A stretch of 64,000 nt of DNA from Bacteroidota bacterium (GTDB taxonomy: Bacteria > Bacteroidota > Rhodothermia > JANXDC01): positions 127,677 to 191,676 of the forward strand of contig JANXDC010000001.1 of NCBI GenBank assembly GCA_025059945.1, read 5' to 3'. Positions 24,416-33,965 of the stretch are shown here, one piece after another (position 1 is the first letter of the stretch; the number at the start of each line of letters is the position of its first letter). The notes below the pieces were generated by a model, which ran no database searches, was not told the origin of the DNA, and was given only the letters and a program-made list of their open reading frames with translations. The position numbers and the translations under genes were made by a program.

Positions 24416-25792
24416 ATGCCCCCCGTGCACACCTATGTGGAGGCGCATTGGGAGCGCTTCCTAGAGGAACTTAAGGACCTGCTGCGCATCCCGAGCGTAA
24501 GCGCCGATCCGGCGCACCGGGCCGACGTGGCCCGTGCTGCGCAATGGTTGGCCGATCATCTGCGCGGCTTGGGCCTAGAGGCCGAGGTGTTGCCCACGGA
24601 TGGACATCCTATCGTCTACGCCGAATGGCTGGGCGCGCCAGATGCCCCCACCGTGCTCTGCTATGGGCATTACGACGTGCAGCCCCCGGATCCGCTAGAG
24701 CTCTGGGAAAGCCCCCCTTTTGAGCCTACGATCCGAGACGGCAAGCTCTATGCGCGCGGGGCAAGCGACGATAAGGGGCAGGCCTTTCTGCACCTGAAGG
24801 CCCTGGAGGCGTATCTGCGCGCCGAAGGCCGGCCGCCGGTGAACGTGAAGTTCCTCTTAGAGGGTGAAGAAGAGGTCGGTAGCGCCCATTTGGCCCCCTT
24901 TATCGAGCGGCACCGGGATCGTCTGCGGGCCGACGTGGTGCTCATCTCCGATACGGCCATGTTTGGGCCCGAGGAGCCCTCGATCACGTATGCGCTGCGG
25001 GGGCTCTGCTACTTGGAGGTGGAGCTTGAGGGCCCTAACCGGGATCTGCACTCCGGTGTATACGGGGGTAGCGTCGATAATCCGGCCCTGATCTTGGCCC
25101 GGATACTGGCCGCGCTGCACGATGCGTACGGGCGCATCACCGTGCCCGGCTTCTACGATCGGGTGCGGCCCCTGGAGGAGTCAGAGCGCCGCCTGCTAGC
25201 TGAGCTCCCCTTCGATGAGGCGGCCTACAGGCACGATTTGGGTCTTGAGGCCCTCTGGGGGGAGCTGGGCTATACGCCCCTGGAGCGAGCCACCGCCCGG
25301 CCGGCCTTGGACGTAAACGGCCTTTGGAGCGGATACCAAGGTCCCGGAGCCAAGACCGTGCTGCCGGCTCAGGCGGGTGCCAAGCTCTCAGCCCGCCTTG
25401 TGCCGGATCAACGGGCCCAGGAGATCGCCGAGCTCATTGAGGCGCATCTTAAGAGGCTCTGTCCCCCGACGGCCCGGATTCGGGTTCGTCGCCTGCATGG
25501 GGCTGAGCCCGTGCTCGTGCCGCTGGATCATCCGGCCCTGCAGGCCGCCGCGCGCGCCTGTGAACGCGTCTTCGGTCGCAAGCCGTACTTTACCCGCGAA
25601 GGAGGCTCTATACCGGTGGTAGCCCTCTTTGATCGCCTCTTGGGCCTAAAATCCGTGCTCCTGGGCTTCGGGCTCAGTTCAGACGCCATCCATTCGCCCA
25701 ACGAGCATTTTCGGCTGGAGAACTTCCGAAAGGGCATCCACACGGTGGCCGCTTTTTGGCGGGAGCTGGCCGCCTCCCAAGGGGGCGCATAA
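24416..25792 (+). CDS. M20-family dipeptidase/metallopeptidase
   Basis: Cytosolic di-zinc aminoacyl-dipeptidase of the M20 family (carnosinase/PepV-DapE group), 458 residues. Metal ligands can be followed in order: GHYDVQP (His), RGASDDKGQ (bridging Asp), LLEGEEEVGS (catalytic and metal Glu), ISDTAM (Asp) and a distal His near DAIHSPNEHF. The lid/dimerisation domain carries LHSGVYGGSVDNPA, whose His is typical of dipeptidases rather than ArgE. There is no signal peptide. Probably recycles dipeptides. It is monocistronic or cotranscribed with trxB, 105 bases downstream, which has its own perfect TTGACA at 25839 but no clear -7 partner. Confidence 0.9.
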   Translation: MPPVHTYVEAHWERFLEELKDLLRIPSVSADPAHRADVARAAQWLADHLRGLGLEAEVLPTDGHPIVYAEWLGAPDAPTVLCYGHYDVQPPDPLELWESPPFEPTIRDGKLYARGASDDKGQAFLHLKALEAYLRAEGRPPVNVKFLLEGEEEVGSAHLAPFIERHRDRLRADVVLISDTAMFGPEEPSITYALRGLCYLEVELEGPNRDLHSGVYGGSVDNPALILARILAALHDAYGRITVPGFYDRVRPLEESERRLLAELPFDEAAYRHDLGLEALWGELGYTPLERATARPALDVNGLWSGYQGPGAKTVLPAQAGAKLSARLVPDQRAQEIAELIEAHLKRLCPPTARIRVRRLHGAEPVLVPLDHPALQAAARACERVFGRKPYFTREGGSIPVVALFDRLLGLKSVLLGFGLSSDAIHSPNEHFRLENFRKGIHTVAAFWRELAASQGGA

Positions 25793-25897
25793 GCGTCCGG
25801 CGATGGCCGACGGGACGCTCCGAGACCGCCGGGCGGGCTTGACACCCGCTCCGGGGTCCGGGCATCCAATAAGACGCCTCTAGCGAAAGGGACCACA

Positions 25898-26878
25898 ATG
25901 CGGGAACATCATCGGGTCGTCATCATCGGTTCCGGGCCGGCTGGGCTTACGGCCGCCATTTACGCGGCCCGGGCAGATCTCAAACCGCTCCTCTTAGAGG
26001 GCCGCGAGCCAGGCGGTCAACTGATGACCACCACAGATGTGGAGAACTTCCCGGGTTTCCCGGACGGAATTCAGGGCCCGGAGCTTATGGAGCTGATGCG
26101 CCGGCAGGCGCAGCGCTTCGGCGCCGAGACGCGCTTTGCCGAGGTGACGGCCGTGGACTTCTCCGTGCGGCCCTTCTGGCTCGCCCTGGACGGGGGCCGA
26201 CAGGAGCTCACGGCCGATGCTGTGATCGTCGCCACGGGCGCCTCGGCCAAATACCTGGGCCTGCCCAACGAGCTCCGGCTGCGGGGCCGGGGGGTCTCGG
26301 CCTGCGCCACCTGCGATGGGGCCTTCTTCCGCGGCCAGGAGGTGGCTGTGGTCGGCGGGGGAGACACGGCCATGGAGGAGGCGCTGTTTCTTACCCGCTT
26401 TGCCGAGCGGGTTTATGTGATCCACCGACGTGACCAGCTTCGGGCCTCTAAGATCCTGCAGCAGCGCGCTTTTCAGAACCCCAAGATCCGGTTTATCTGG
26501 AGCACCGTTGTCGAGGACGTCCTAGGCCAAGACCGGGTCGAGGGGCTGCTTTTGCGGCATCTGCCTACAGGTGCGCAGAGCACGCTTTCGGTTCACGGCC
26601 TCTTCGTGGCTATCGGACACAAGCCCAACACGGAGCTCTTTCGGGGGCAGCTGGAGCTAGATGAGCAGGGCTACATCCGCACGCGCCCCGGAAGCACGCA
26701 CACAAGCGTGCCGGGTGTTTTTGCCTGCGGGGACGTGCAAGACAAGGTTTACCGACAAGCGGTCACGGCCGCGGGCTCCGGATGCATGGCAGCCCTGGAC
26801 TGCGAACGCTGGCTAGCGGAGCTTGCCTCGCCTGTAGAGTCCGCCCCGGAACCGGTTAGCTCCCCCACCGAGAGCTGA
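25898..26878 (+). CDS. trxB: Thioredoxin reductase
   Basis: FAD- and NADPH-dependent flavoenzyme that reduces thioredoxin. FAD site [18 protein letters not shown] is near residue 10, the redox disulfide CATCDGAFF near 138, and the NADPH site [15 protein letters not shown] near 155. The C-terminal FAD motif is [20 protein letters not shown]. Low-molecular-weight bacterial type, 326 residues with a short polar tail. A GAAAGGGA site precedes the ATG. Its last 23 bases overlap the convergent helix-hairpin-helix barrel gene. Confidence 0.96.
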   Translation: MREHHRVVIIGSGPAGLTAAIYAARADLKPLLLEGREPGGQLMTTTDVENFPGFPDGIQGPELMELMRRQAQRFGAETRFAEVTAVDFSVRPFWLALDGGRQELTADAVIVATGASAKYLGLPNELRLRGRGVSACATCDGAFFRGQEVAVVGGGDTAMEEALFLTRFAERVYVIHRRDQLRASKILQQRAFQNPKIRFIWSTVVEDVLGQDRVEGLLLRHLPTGAQSTLSVHGLFVAIGHKPNTELFRGQLELDEQGYIRTRPGSTHTSVPGVFACGDVQDKVYRQAVTAAGSGCMAALDCERWLAELASPVESAPEPVSSPTES

Positions 26879-28580
26879 GGGCCAGCGAAAACCACCACGG
26901 CGTGCTTCGGGGCCCTGCGGCGGAGGGCCAAAAGGCGCCCCTTCCCCGGCGCTCGGTTCCCCAGAAGAGCTCCAGGCTTAAGTTCGCGTCCAGCCTGGCT
27001 GAAAGCTCCAGACCCATCTGATCCATCTCTCCGTACGCCCAGCTTCCCGCCCCCGGTGGGCCGGGTTGGGGGGCGAAAAAGCGCACAGCATACCCTGGGC
27101 TATGGGCCCCTCCGTAGCGAATCGAGCCCGACAGATACCGGCTAAAGCGGTGGCGCAGAAGGACCTGCCAAAACAGCCCTTCACCGTCTAGGGTGGAGCG
27201 CTTCGCTCCCAAGCGCAGGCGCGCGGTCAAGCCCGCTGGGAGCGTCCAGAGCCCGCCGGCTTCAAACCCTAGGCGCTGTGCCGAAAGCCCTATGCGCTCC
27301 AGCCGACCCAGGGCATCCGCGACGCGCACGACTCGTTCGGGCCCCCTCTCGGAGTAGGCGCGCAGCCATAGCTCACCGTCCGGATCCGCGGTGCGCAGCC
27401 TAAGGCCGAGCTCCAACTCCAGGATCCCGCGCGTCCAAGGGGATTCAGGCTCCGGTGGCAGGCGGGCCTGATGCAGGCTGGCCCAGCCCGTTATGGCGGC
27501 GCTTAGCCTACCCTGAAGGCGAATCCACACTCCCGCTTCGGGGCTGTGGCCGGATCGATATCCGAAAGCCTCCGTCCAGGGCGAAGCCAGTGCGGCCAGA
27601 TAGCTGTACCCCAGAAGCGCAAGCTGGCTGCGGGCGCGCGGCCAAAGCTCAGCCCCCAGGAGCCAGCCCAAAACGCCCCGCCGCGGTGCGCAGACCCCCT
27701 CACCCCAAAGCCGAAAAGCCCTCTCCTCCAAGCCCCCGTGCAGGCTTGCGCGCGCGGGTCCGCCCACCGGTCCCGCAATCAGAAGACCCAGGCGCGTTTG
27801 GTTATCGTCCCAGGAAACGCCCCAGATCGGCTGCCATGCAGATCGAGGCCGAGGACCCCATACGGGATGTCGAAGGAGCAGCAGGTCCCAATGGGCCCTC
27901 CACGCTCTGGCGCTCACGTGCACCCCCCAGGAGGCGGATCGGGACACAGAGGAGCGGCTTCTTAGGGTGTTTCCCGTGTAGACGGGGTCTTCGCGAGGCC
28001 TCCGGCTTCGCCAGGGCGAGCCCAGCAGCAACCCGGAGCCGGCCTCTGGCATCAGGCTGCCGGCCGTCAGGCGGATCCCTTGAGCTTGCAGAACGCCCCC
28101 CAGGCGAAAGATCGAGCCCGAAGGCCCCGCGTTTCCGCGCGCAACCAGCTGCAGCCGGGCCCCCTGGAGGCTTAGCCGTCCATCAGCTCGGATTGAACCG
28201 GGGCGACCTTGCAGCCAGCCGTATGCGCGGGCCCGCAGACCCGGTTGCGTGGCCCGTAGGCGTAGAAAAGGCCACCAGCGTCGGATCCAGTGCGGATCTA
28301 GCCCCGGCACCGAGAAGAGATCCGCAAGGGAGCGAAAACCGCCCCACCTAGAACGCGCCTGTACGATGGCATGCGCCCACTCTGGCCGCATGCCGGGCAG
28401 GCGCAGCAGCTCCCGCCAGCCGGCCCGGTTGAGCTCTATGGGTCTGCTGAGCAGCTCTAATTGCTCCTCCCAGAGCGTTTCCAACAGTTCCGGCTCAAGC
28501 CACTCTTCCGGCTCCGGGAGGCTATCTGGCTGTGTCGCATACGCCAAAAGCAGCGCCACGGTGCGCGCGAGTCCCGCCAT
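26856..28580 (-). CDS. Helix-hairpin-helix protein fused to an outer-membrane barrel-like domain
   Basis: A 574-residue exported protein. A hydrophobic N-terminus ([12 protein letters not shown]) acts as a signal sequence. Residues about 50-110 form a ComEA/HhH2-type module: [20 protein letters not shown] then [20 protein letters not shown] and a second hairpin [16 protein letters not shown]. The remaining 450 residues are alternating short strands rich in Gly, Arg, Leu and aromatic residues, as in a beta-barrel (for example [20 protein letters not shown]). Similar two-part proteins exist in Bacteroidota and are unstudied as far as I know. The architecture suggests DNA contact at the outer membrane, or reuse of the hairpin fold for protein contact. 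Three bases separate it from the upstream barrel gene, so they form an operon. Confidence 0.65.
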   Translation of the reverse strand: MAGLARTVALLLAYATQPDSLPEPEEWLEPELLETLWEEQLELLSRPIELNRAGWRELLRLPGMRPEWAHAIVQARSRWGGFRSLADLFSVPGLDPHWIRRWWPFLRLRATQPGLRARAYGWLQGRPGSIRADGRLSLQGARLQLVARGNAGPSGSIFRLGGVLQAQGIRLTAGSLMPEAGSGLLLGSPWRSRRPREDPVYTGNTLRSRSSVSRSASWGVHVSARAWRAHWDLLLLRHPVWGPRPRSAWQPIWGVSWDDNQTRLGLLIAGPVGGPARASLHGGLEERAFRLWGEGVCAPRRGVLGWLLGAELWPRARSQLALLGYSYLAALASPWTEAFGYRSGHSPEAGVWIRLQGRLSAAITGWASLHQARLPPEPESPWTRGILELELGLRLRTADPDGELWLRAYSERGPERVVRVADALGRLERIGLSAQRLGFEAGGLWTLPAGLTARLRLGAKRSTLDGEGLFWQVLLRHRFSRYLSGSIRYGGAHSPGYAVRFFAPQPGPPGAGSWAYGEMDQMGLELSARLDANLSLELFWGTERRGRGAFWPSAAGPRSTPWWFSLALSSRWGS

Positions 28581-28583
28581 GGT

Positions 28584-29366
28584 CTAGCGCTCCCAGCACA
28601 GCTCCAAAAGAGGACTCCAACCCAGATCCAGGTGCCGCGACACGGCCCAGCCCACCCGAAGCCGTCCCCGGCGAAGCTGCGCGCCTGCAGCCCACTCCGG
28701 AGGTTCAGGCCGGAATCCGAGCCCGAGCAAAAGCTCCGGGCGCGGGCGCCAGGCGAAAGCCCCTATCGGAGAGGGGGTCGCCGTAGGGGCGGCCTCCCAG
28801 CCCAGGGCCAGCTCTAGATCGGCTTTCGCGTAAGCGGCGGCCAGCAGCAGGCGTCGGGGCTCGCGCTCCCGATTCGACCAGGCTGTGGCCAAGATAGGCC
28901 TCAGAGCCACGGCCGCGCGCCAGGGGCCTGATCCCCAATCCAGCCCTCCGCCTATGGCGAGCATTCCCGAGCGTCCATAGCGCGCTACGCTTCTGGTCGC
29001 GGCCTCCCAATAGACCCCAAGCCCAAGCGAGGGATCCAGGGCCCGGCTTGCGGCCAGGCGCGCCCGTAACTCCCGATACAGCGAAAAGCCGAAGCCCGAC
29101 AGCCCCAATCCGAGGCGCCAGCTGCGAAGGCGGCCCACAAAGCCGGCCGAAAGCGACTCAAGCTCCCCCAAAGCGAAGCGCCGCTCCCAGCTAAGCCCCG
29201 CGCTTGAGGTGGCCGGAAGCCCAGCCGGATGCACCCAGAGCCGATCCAGCGCTCCTCCCAAGACGGCCGCCGCCTCCCCCCACAGGCGCCATCCCCAGCT
29301 GGGTTGCCCGACGGCCGCATGCAGGCAAAGGCCCATCCAGAGCACGAGCCCTGCGACTTGCTTCAT
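28584..29366 (-). CDS. Predicted outer-membrane beta-barrel protein, PorV/PorQ/UPF0164-like
   Basis: A 260-residue product starting with a signal peptide (MKQVAGLVLWMGLCLHAAVG). Mature sequence: LDRLWVHPAGLPATSSAGLS, reminiscent of the N-P-A-G-L region of PorV/UPF0164 (FadL-like) proteins, followed by regular beta-strand pairs such as LGLGLSGFGFSLYRELRA and AIGGGLDWGSGPWRAAVALR. It ends ...LDLGWSPLLELCWER without a terminal Phe. The frame stays open upstream to 29801, antisense to porD, but the ATG at 29366 immediately precedes the signal peptide and is surely the start. It is the first gene of a pair with the helix-hairpin-helix barrel and divergent from porD, 51 bases between starts. Function unknown. 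Confidence 0.6.
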   Translation of the reverse strand: MKQVAGLVLWMGLCLHAAVGQPSWGWRLWGEAAAVLGGALDRLWVHPAGLPATSSAGLSWERRFALGELESLSAGFVGRLRSWRLGLGLSGFGFSLYRELRARLAASRALDPSLGLGVYWEAATRSVARYGRSGMLAIGGGLDWGSGPWRAAVALRPILATAWSNREREPRRLLLAAAYAKADLELALGWEAAPTATPSPIGAFAWRPRPELLLGLGFRPEPPEWAAGAQLRRGRLRVGWAVSRHLDLGWSPLLELCWER

Positions 29367-29417
29367 CGCGCCAGACGTCGGAAATTGCTTCTGGGTGCAA
29401 GATTCCGCTCTCTTCGG

Positions 29418-30323
29418 ATGCGTTACATCGGCAGCTGCCTTCTGGGAATGAGCCTGATCCTGTGGGGCGGACAGGCGGCAGCCCAGGAGCTCTCCTGCAC
29501 GGTTTCGATCGAGCTGCGGGCCCTCGAAGGAACGGGTGTGGAGTTTCTGCGCCAGCTCAAGCCCCAAATCGAGGAGTATCTGAACCAACACCGCTGGACC
29601 GAGGACCTTTTCGAACTCCAAGAGCGCATCGAATGCGCCTTGCAGATCGTGTTCGTGCAGCGCGACGGAGACCAATACACGGCCCAGTTGGCCGTCACCA
29701 GTCGTCGGCCCATTTACGGATCCGATCAACAAACGGTGGTGCTCCAGCTTGTGGAACCCCGCTGGAGCTTCCGTTACGTGCAGGGACAGCCTCTGGTGCA
29801 CAACCTAGAGCAGTTCGACGAACTCACCTCGACCTTGGACTTTTACGCCTATCTGATCCTGGGTTACGACTACGACACGTTTTCCCCCCAAGGGGGCACG
29901 CGCTTCCTGGAAATCGCCCGTCGGATCGTGGACCTGGCCCAGAGGGGGGGAGGAGCACAGCAGTGGAGGCCTTCGGCGGAGCGAAACAACCGCTATTGGC
30001 TTATAAGCCAACTGCTCGATGCGCGTTTCACGCCGTTTCGCGAGGCGCTCTTCCTGTATCATTTTCGGGGTCTGGACGCCTACCTGCAGAACCCTGAGTC
30101 CGCCCGAGAGCGGATCCTAGAGGCTCTAGAGCGGATTTACGAGGTCTTTCAAGACGCCTCGCGGCAATATGTGCTGGACCTGTTTTTTACGGCCAAGTAC
30201 CGGGAACTCGTTGCGGCCCTGGAGGAGGCGCCCGTGGCGTTGCGACGGCGCGCCTATGAGATCTTAAGCGCCGTCGATCCCGGACACAGTTCAGAGTACC
30301 GCAAACTCCTCACACGCCCTTAG
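29418..30323 (+). CDS. porD: PorD/DUF4835 family protein of type IX secretion
   Basis: A 301-residue exported protein of the DUF4835 family, named PorD in Porphyromonas where it is needed for type IX secretion. Signal peptide MRYIGSCLLGMSLILWGGQ is followed by AAAQELSCTVSIEL, the standard N-terminal start of the family. Further conserved pieces are IYGSDQQTVVLQLVEP, WSFRYVQGQPLVHNLEQFDE, LTSTLDFYAYLILGYDYDTF and the C-terminal VDLAQRGGG with helices. The ATG at 29418 gives the signal peptide; the upstream open frame is antisense noise. T9SS context is supported by a cargo protein with a sorting tail at 36.5 kb. The lonB-like gene follows 16 bases on. Confidence 0.85.
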   Translation: MRYIGSCLLGMSLILWGGQAAAQELSCTVSIELRALEGTGVEFLRQLKPQIEEYLNQHRWTEDLFELQERIECALQIVFVQRDGDQYTAQLAVTSRRPIYGSDQQTVVLQLVEPRWSFRYVQGQPLVHNLEQFDELTSTLDFYAYLILGYDYDTFSPQGGTRFLEIARRIVDLAQRGGGAQQWRPSAERNNRYWLISQLLDARFTPFREALFLYHFRGLDAYLQNPESARERILEALERIYEVFQDASRQYVLDLFFTAKYRELVAALEEAPVALRRRAYEILSAVDPGHSSEYRKLLTRP

Positions 30324-30339
30324 CCCACTTGGAGTGTCC

Positions 30340-32823
30340 ATGCCCCCCCGTCTGCTCAGCGCCGAAGAAACCTACCGCGCCACCGACACGCGTGCATGGC
30401 GGTTTCGGAGCACGGCGGCCTTGGATTACGATCCCGGCCTCATCGGTCAGCCGAGGGCGCTGGAGGCCATCCGGACGGCCGTGAACATAGCGGCTCCGGG
30501 GTATCATCTGTATCTGGCCGGCCAGCCCGGAGTGGGCAAAGAAACAGCTCTGCGGCGCGTGCTGCAGGACGTGGCTCGTGCTCGCCCCACCCCAGAGGAT
30601 TGGGTGTACGTGAACAACTTCCGCCAGCCCAATCGACCCCTGGCTCTACGGCTTCCGGCGGGCTGGGGTCGGCGCTTTGCTAAGGACCTGGAGGAAACCG
30701 TCACGGCCATGCTAAAGGCCGTCACACACGCGCTTACCGGTCAAGACTACCTGCGTCAGCGTCAAGAGCTCGAGCGTAAGTTGGAGCGTGAAGAGCGAGC
30801 CCGCCGTCAGCAGCTGGAGCGGTTGCTGCGTCGAAAAGGCTTCGGGTTTGTCGAGGGGGACTCCGGCGCCTTGGAAATCGTGCCCCTGGATAAACGGGGC
30901 CGCCCCCTGAGCCCCAGCGCGCTCAAGCGCCTACCTCGTCTTGAGCGGGAGACCCTGCGCCAAGCCTGGGATCAGTTGCGAGAGGCGCATCGGGAGCAGG
31001 AGCTAGAGCTCTTGCGGCATTGGGAGGCGATCCAAGAACGCATCGACGAACTCAACGTGGGGCTTGTGGAGCGACTGGCCGACTCCATCGTGGGGCGGCT
31101 GCGCGAAAAGTACCAGTCCGTCCCAGACGTGCTGCGCTATCTGGATCTGGTGCAAGAGGACCTCATCTTAAGCGTCATCGATCGGCTGTACCGAGAGGAG
31201 CCCACGGAAGCTCAAGAGGCCGCTGAGGAGGACAATCAGGAGCCTCTGCGGCCTGGATTTTTCGATCTCTGGCGCCGCTACAGGGTGAACGTCTTCGTCG
31301 ATCGCACCGGGCAAGAAGGCGCCCCCATAGAGAGCGTTCCCAACCCGACGTACAACGCCCTCATGGGGCGCGTTGAGTATGAGTTTCAGTTCGGAGCGAT
31401 GGTCACGGATTACACCTACGTGCGCCCCGGCGCCTTGCATTGGGCCAATGGGGGGTTTCTGCTCGTAAACGTGCACCAGCTGCTTCTAAACCCCTACGCC
31501 TATGAAGCACTTAAACTCGTGCTGCAGACCCGCCAGATTCGCATCGAGCCCATAAGCCCAGAGCCCACGATGGGCAATACGGTCTTCGTGGATCCGGAAC
31601 CCATCCCCTTCGAGGGCAAGGTTGTGCTCATGGGCAATCAGGAGCATTACGAGCTTTTGCACGCCCTTGACCCGGACTTCGGGGAGCTGTTTCGGATCAA
31701 GGCGGAGTTCGATGATTCCGTTCTGCGCACCCCGGAGATGGAGCTGGCCTATGCGGCCTTTGTGCGTCAGGTCTGCGAGCGGGAACACCTGCCGCACTGG
31801 ACCCCGAGGGCTGTAGGCCGGCTTATAGAGCATGCGGCGCGCATGGTCGAAGATCAGGGGCGGCTTTCGACGCGCTTTTCTGAACTGGCCGGGCTAGTGC
31901 GCGAGGCCGCCTACGTGGCCCGATCCCGCACGCCCCGCACGCGCCGTCGCGTTTTGGTCGAAGTCGGCGACGTCGAAGAAGCCCTCTCCAGACGCTGGTA
32001 TCGCTCCAGCCTTCCGGTTGAATACCTGGAGGAGGCTGTGGCCCGCGGCGTCCTATTGGTCAACACCGATGGCCAACGCGTGGGGGAGATCAACGGTCTT
32101 ACCGTGGTCGAATTGGCGGACATTCAGTTTGGCTATCCGGCCCGGATCACGGTGAGCATCCGCTACGGCCGCGGAGAAGTGCTCAACATCCAACGGGAGG
32201 TGCGCCTAAGCGGGCCCATTCACGATAAGGGCGTCTTGATTCTGGAGGGCTACCTCGGACAGCAATACGGGCTCTATCAGCCCCTTACGATATCGGCCCG
32301 CATCGTCTTCGAACAACACTACGGCCGCATCGAGGGCGATAGCGCCTCGGCTGCGGAATTGTGCGCGCTCCTGTCGGCCCTGGCCAACGTGCCCGTTCGC
32401 CAGGATTTGGCCGTCACGGGCTCCGTAAACCAAAAAGGCGAGCTACAGCCCGTCGGGGGCGTCAACGAAAAAATCGAAGGGTTTTTCCGAATCTGCCGCG
32501 TAAAGGGGCTTACGGGTCATCAGGGTGTTATCATCCCAGCCGCCAACGTCCAACATCTGATGCTTCACAGCGAGGTCCGAGAGGCCGTCGCCGAGGGGCG
32601 CTTTCACCTGTACGCGGTCCACGACATAGACGATTGCCTGGAGCTCTTGAGCGGACTGCCAGCCGGTAAACCCGATGCGCAGGGCAAGTTTCCCGAAGGA
32701 AGCTTTCATGCCCGCGTGCTGGAGCGGATTCTGCGACTGGAAGCGCACGTTCAGGCTACCCTGCGCCGGCTGCGTCGAGACTCTATGCAGATAACCAGGC
32801 CTGAGCAAGGAGAGAACCAGTAG
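30340..32823 (+). CDS. LonB-like ATP-dependent protease
   Basis: An 827-residue AAA+ protease of the Lon-related group with unusual AAA domain (PF13654-like). Walker A LYLAGQPGVGKETALRRVL is near residue 65. The long middle has a charged coiled-coil (QRQELERKLEREERARRQQL). The AAA core includes VLMGNQEHYELLHALDPDFG. The Lon protease domain is near the C-terminus: catalytic Ser in IEGDSASAAELCALLSALAN and Lys in VGGVNEKIEGFFRICRVKGL. ATG 30340 follows TTGGAG and is preferred over GTG 30334. Degrades misfolded or regulatory proteins in the cytosol. The porD-lonB-transaldolase genes lie closely in tandem. Confidence 0.9.
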   Translation: MPPRLLSAEETYRATDTRAWRFRSTAALDYDPGLIGQPRALEAIRTAVNIAAPGYHLYLAGQPGVGKETALRRVLQDVARARPTPEDWVYVNNFRQPNRPLALRLPAGWGRRFAKDLEETVTAMLKAVTHALTGQDYLRQRQELERKLEREERARRQQLERLLRRKGFGFVEGDSGALEIVPLDKRGRPLSPSALKRLPRLERETLRQAWDQLREAHREQELELLRHWEAIQERIDELNVGLVERLADSIVGRLREKYQSVPDVLRYLDLVQEDLILSVIDRLYREEPTEAQEAAEEDNQEPLRPGFFDLWRRYRVNVFVDRTGQEGAPIESVPNPTYNALMGRVEYEFQFGAMVTDYTYVRPGALHWANGGFLLVNVHQLLLNPYAYEALKLVLQTRQIRIEPISPEPTMGNTVFVDPEPIPFEGKVVLMGNQEHYELLHALDPDFGELFRIKAEFDDSVLRTPEMELAYAAFVRQVCEREHLPHWTPRAVGRLIEHAARMVEDQGRLSTRFSELAGLVREAAYVARSRTPRTRRRVLVEVGDVEEALSRRWYRSSLPVEYLEEAVARGVLLVNTDGQRVGEINGLTVVELADIQFGYPARITVSIRYGRGEVLNIQREVRLSGPIHDKGVLILEGYLGQQYGLYQPLTISARIVFEQHYGRIEGDSASAAELCALLSALANVPVRQDLAVTGSVNQKGELQPVGGVNEKIEGFFRICRVKGLTGHQGVIIPAANVQHLMLHSEVREAVAEGRFHLYAVHDIDDCLELLSGLPAGKPDAQGKFPEGSFHARVLERILRLEAHVQATLRRLRRDSMQITRPEQGENQ

Positions 32824-32835
32824 GAGGAACGGATC

Positions 32836-33498
32836 ATGAAATTCTTTCTCGACACGGCCAACCTGGAGGAAATCCGCCAAGCGGCCGATTTGGGCCTGCT
32901 CGACGGGGTGACGACCAATCCCTCGCTTGTGGCCAAAGAGGGAGAGGTAGACTTCTTCGAACACCTGCTGCAGATCTGCCAGATCGCGCAGGGTCCGGTC
33001 TCGGCTGAAGTCGTGGCCACCGACTACGACAATATGCTGCGCGAGGCCCACGAGCTGGCCAAGCTGCACCCCAACATCGTGGTCAAAATCCCCATGACCC
33101 CCGATGGGGTGCGGGCAATGCGAACGCTTTCCCTAGCGGGCATCCCGACCAACTGCACCCTGGTTTTCTCCCCGGCCCAGGCCCTTGTGGCGGCCAAGGC
33201 GGGAGCTGCGTACGTGAGCCCCTTTGTGGGGCGATTGGACGACGTGGGCTCCTCAGGTATGGAGCTTGTGCGGCAGATCGTCACAATATACCGCCACTAC
33301 GGGTTCAACACGCAGGTGTTGGTGGCCAGCGTGCGACATCCCATGCACGTTGTGGAGGCCGCCCTTATGGGGGCCGATGTGTGCACGATGCCCTTCAAGG
33401 TGCTGGAACAGCTACTGCGGCACCCCCTTACGGATGTGGGGCTAGAGCGCTTCTTGGCCGACTGGCGACGCCGCAAGACCCCCCTGGCCTCCGCATAG
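32836..33498 (+). CDS. Small transaldolase / fructose-6-phosphate aldolase family (TalC-type)
   Basis: A 220-residue class I aldolase fold of the short transaldolase group, which transfers dihydroxyacetone units in the pentose phosphate pathway. Signature elements are [41 protein letters not shown] and the Schiff-base Lys84 in [32 protein letters not shown] and [13 protein letters not shown] follow. Short-form proteins may be true transaldolases or fructose-6-phosphate aldolases. GAGGAACGGATC before the ATG gives a good ribosome site, 12 bases after the protease stop. Confidence 0.92.
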   Translation: MKFFLDTANLEEIRQAADLGLLDGVTTNPSLVAKEGEVDFFEHLLQICQIAQGPVSAEVVATDYDNMLREAHELAKLHPNIVVKIPMTPDGVRAMRTLSLAGIPTNCTLVFSPAQALVAAKAGAAYVSPFVGRLDDVGSSGMELVRQIVTIYRHYGFNTQVLVASVRHPMHVVEAALMGADVCTMPFKVLEQLLRHPLTDVGLERFLADWRRRKTPLASA

Positions 33499-33550
33499 CG
33501 ACCTCCGAACCGATCGGCCCAAGGAGGGCCCGTCCGCACAAAAAGCCCCC

Positions 33551-33608
33551 TTGCGGAGAAAACAGGCAAAGGCTATCTTTATTTTGCACAGTTGAACAAC
33601 TATGCAAA
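33551..33608 (+). promoter_or_regulatory. Promoter and operator of the arsR-copA operon
   Basis: TTGCGG (33551-33556), 17-base spacer, TATCTTTA (33574-33581). From 33583 to 33608 is an imperfect palindrome with half sites TTTGCACAGTTGA and ACAACTATGCAAA, 11 of 13 positions matching. It covers the predicted start of transcription (about 33585) and reaches the first start codons. Size and symmetry fit an ArsR/SmtB-family operator, so the ArsR protein is expected to repress its own operon. Confidence 0.78.
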
Positions 33609-33958
33609 TGAAAACCGCCTCGCCCCCCGCCTGTGTTAATCCGGCCGCTATTGCGGCCGTTCGGGGTGCGATGCCTTCGGAGTCGGTTATGGAGGAGATG
33701 GCCGGGCTGTTGGAGGCGATGGGGGACCGGACCCGGCTTAAGCTGCTTTTGTCCCTGCTTGAACGGGAGCTCTGCGTGCATGAGCTAGCCCTCCTTACGG
33801 GGCTAAGCGTTTCGGCTGTTTCCCATCAGCTGCGCCGGCTTCGGGACCTGCGCCTGGTGCGCCCCCGTCGTCAGGGGCGTGTGGTCTATTATCGGCTAGA
33901 GGATGAGCACGTAGGGGACGTGATCCGCATCGTGCGCGCACATGCGGAGGAGCGATAG
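33602..33958 (+). CDS. ArsR/SmtB-family metal-sensing repressor (CadC/SmtB-like)
   Basis: A 118-residue winged-helix repressor. The core [20 protein letters not shown] leads to [20 protein letters not shown] (recognition helix) and [11 protein letters not shown] (wing). Metal ligand candidates are visible: an N-terminal Cys in [17 protein letters not shown] at the alpha-3 position where CadC/ArsR have Cys-x-Cys, here Cys-x-His; and [19 protein letters not shown], the alpha-5 zinc-site arrangement (D, H, H, E). ATG 33602 or 33608 fits the N-terminal Cys region that aligns with CadC-type proteins; both lie inside the operator and lack a Shine-Dalgarno. It overlaps copA, whose metal it presumably senses. 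Confidence 0.87.
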   Translation: MQMKTASPPACVNPAAIAAVRGAMPSESVMEEMAGLLEAMGDRTRLKLLLSLLERELCVHELALLTGLSVSAVSHQLRRLRDLRLVRPRRQGRVVYYRLEDEHVGDVIRIVRAHAEER

Positions 33959-33965
33959 CAAGACG

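Noticed and set aside
25839-25870. Complete promoter for trxB
   Set aside because: TTGACA is perfect, but 17-18 bases on there is only CATCCAAT, with no TAnnTTTG-like element.
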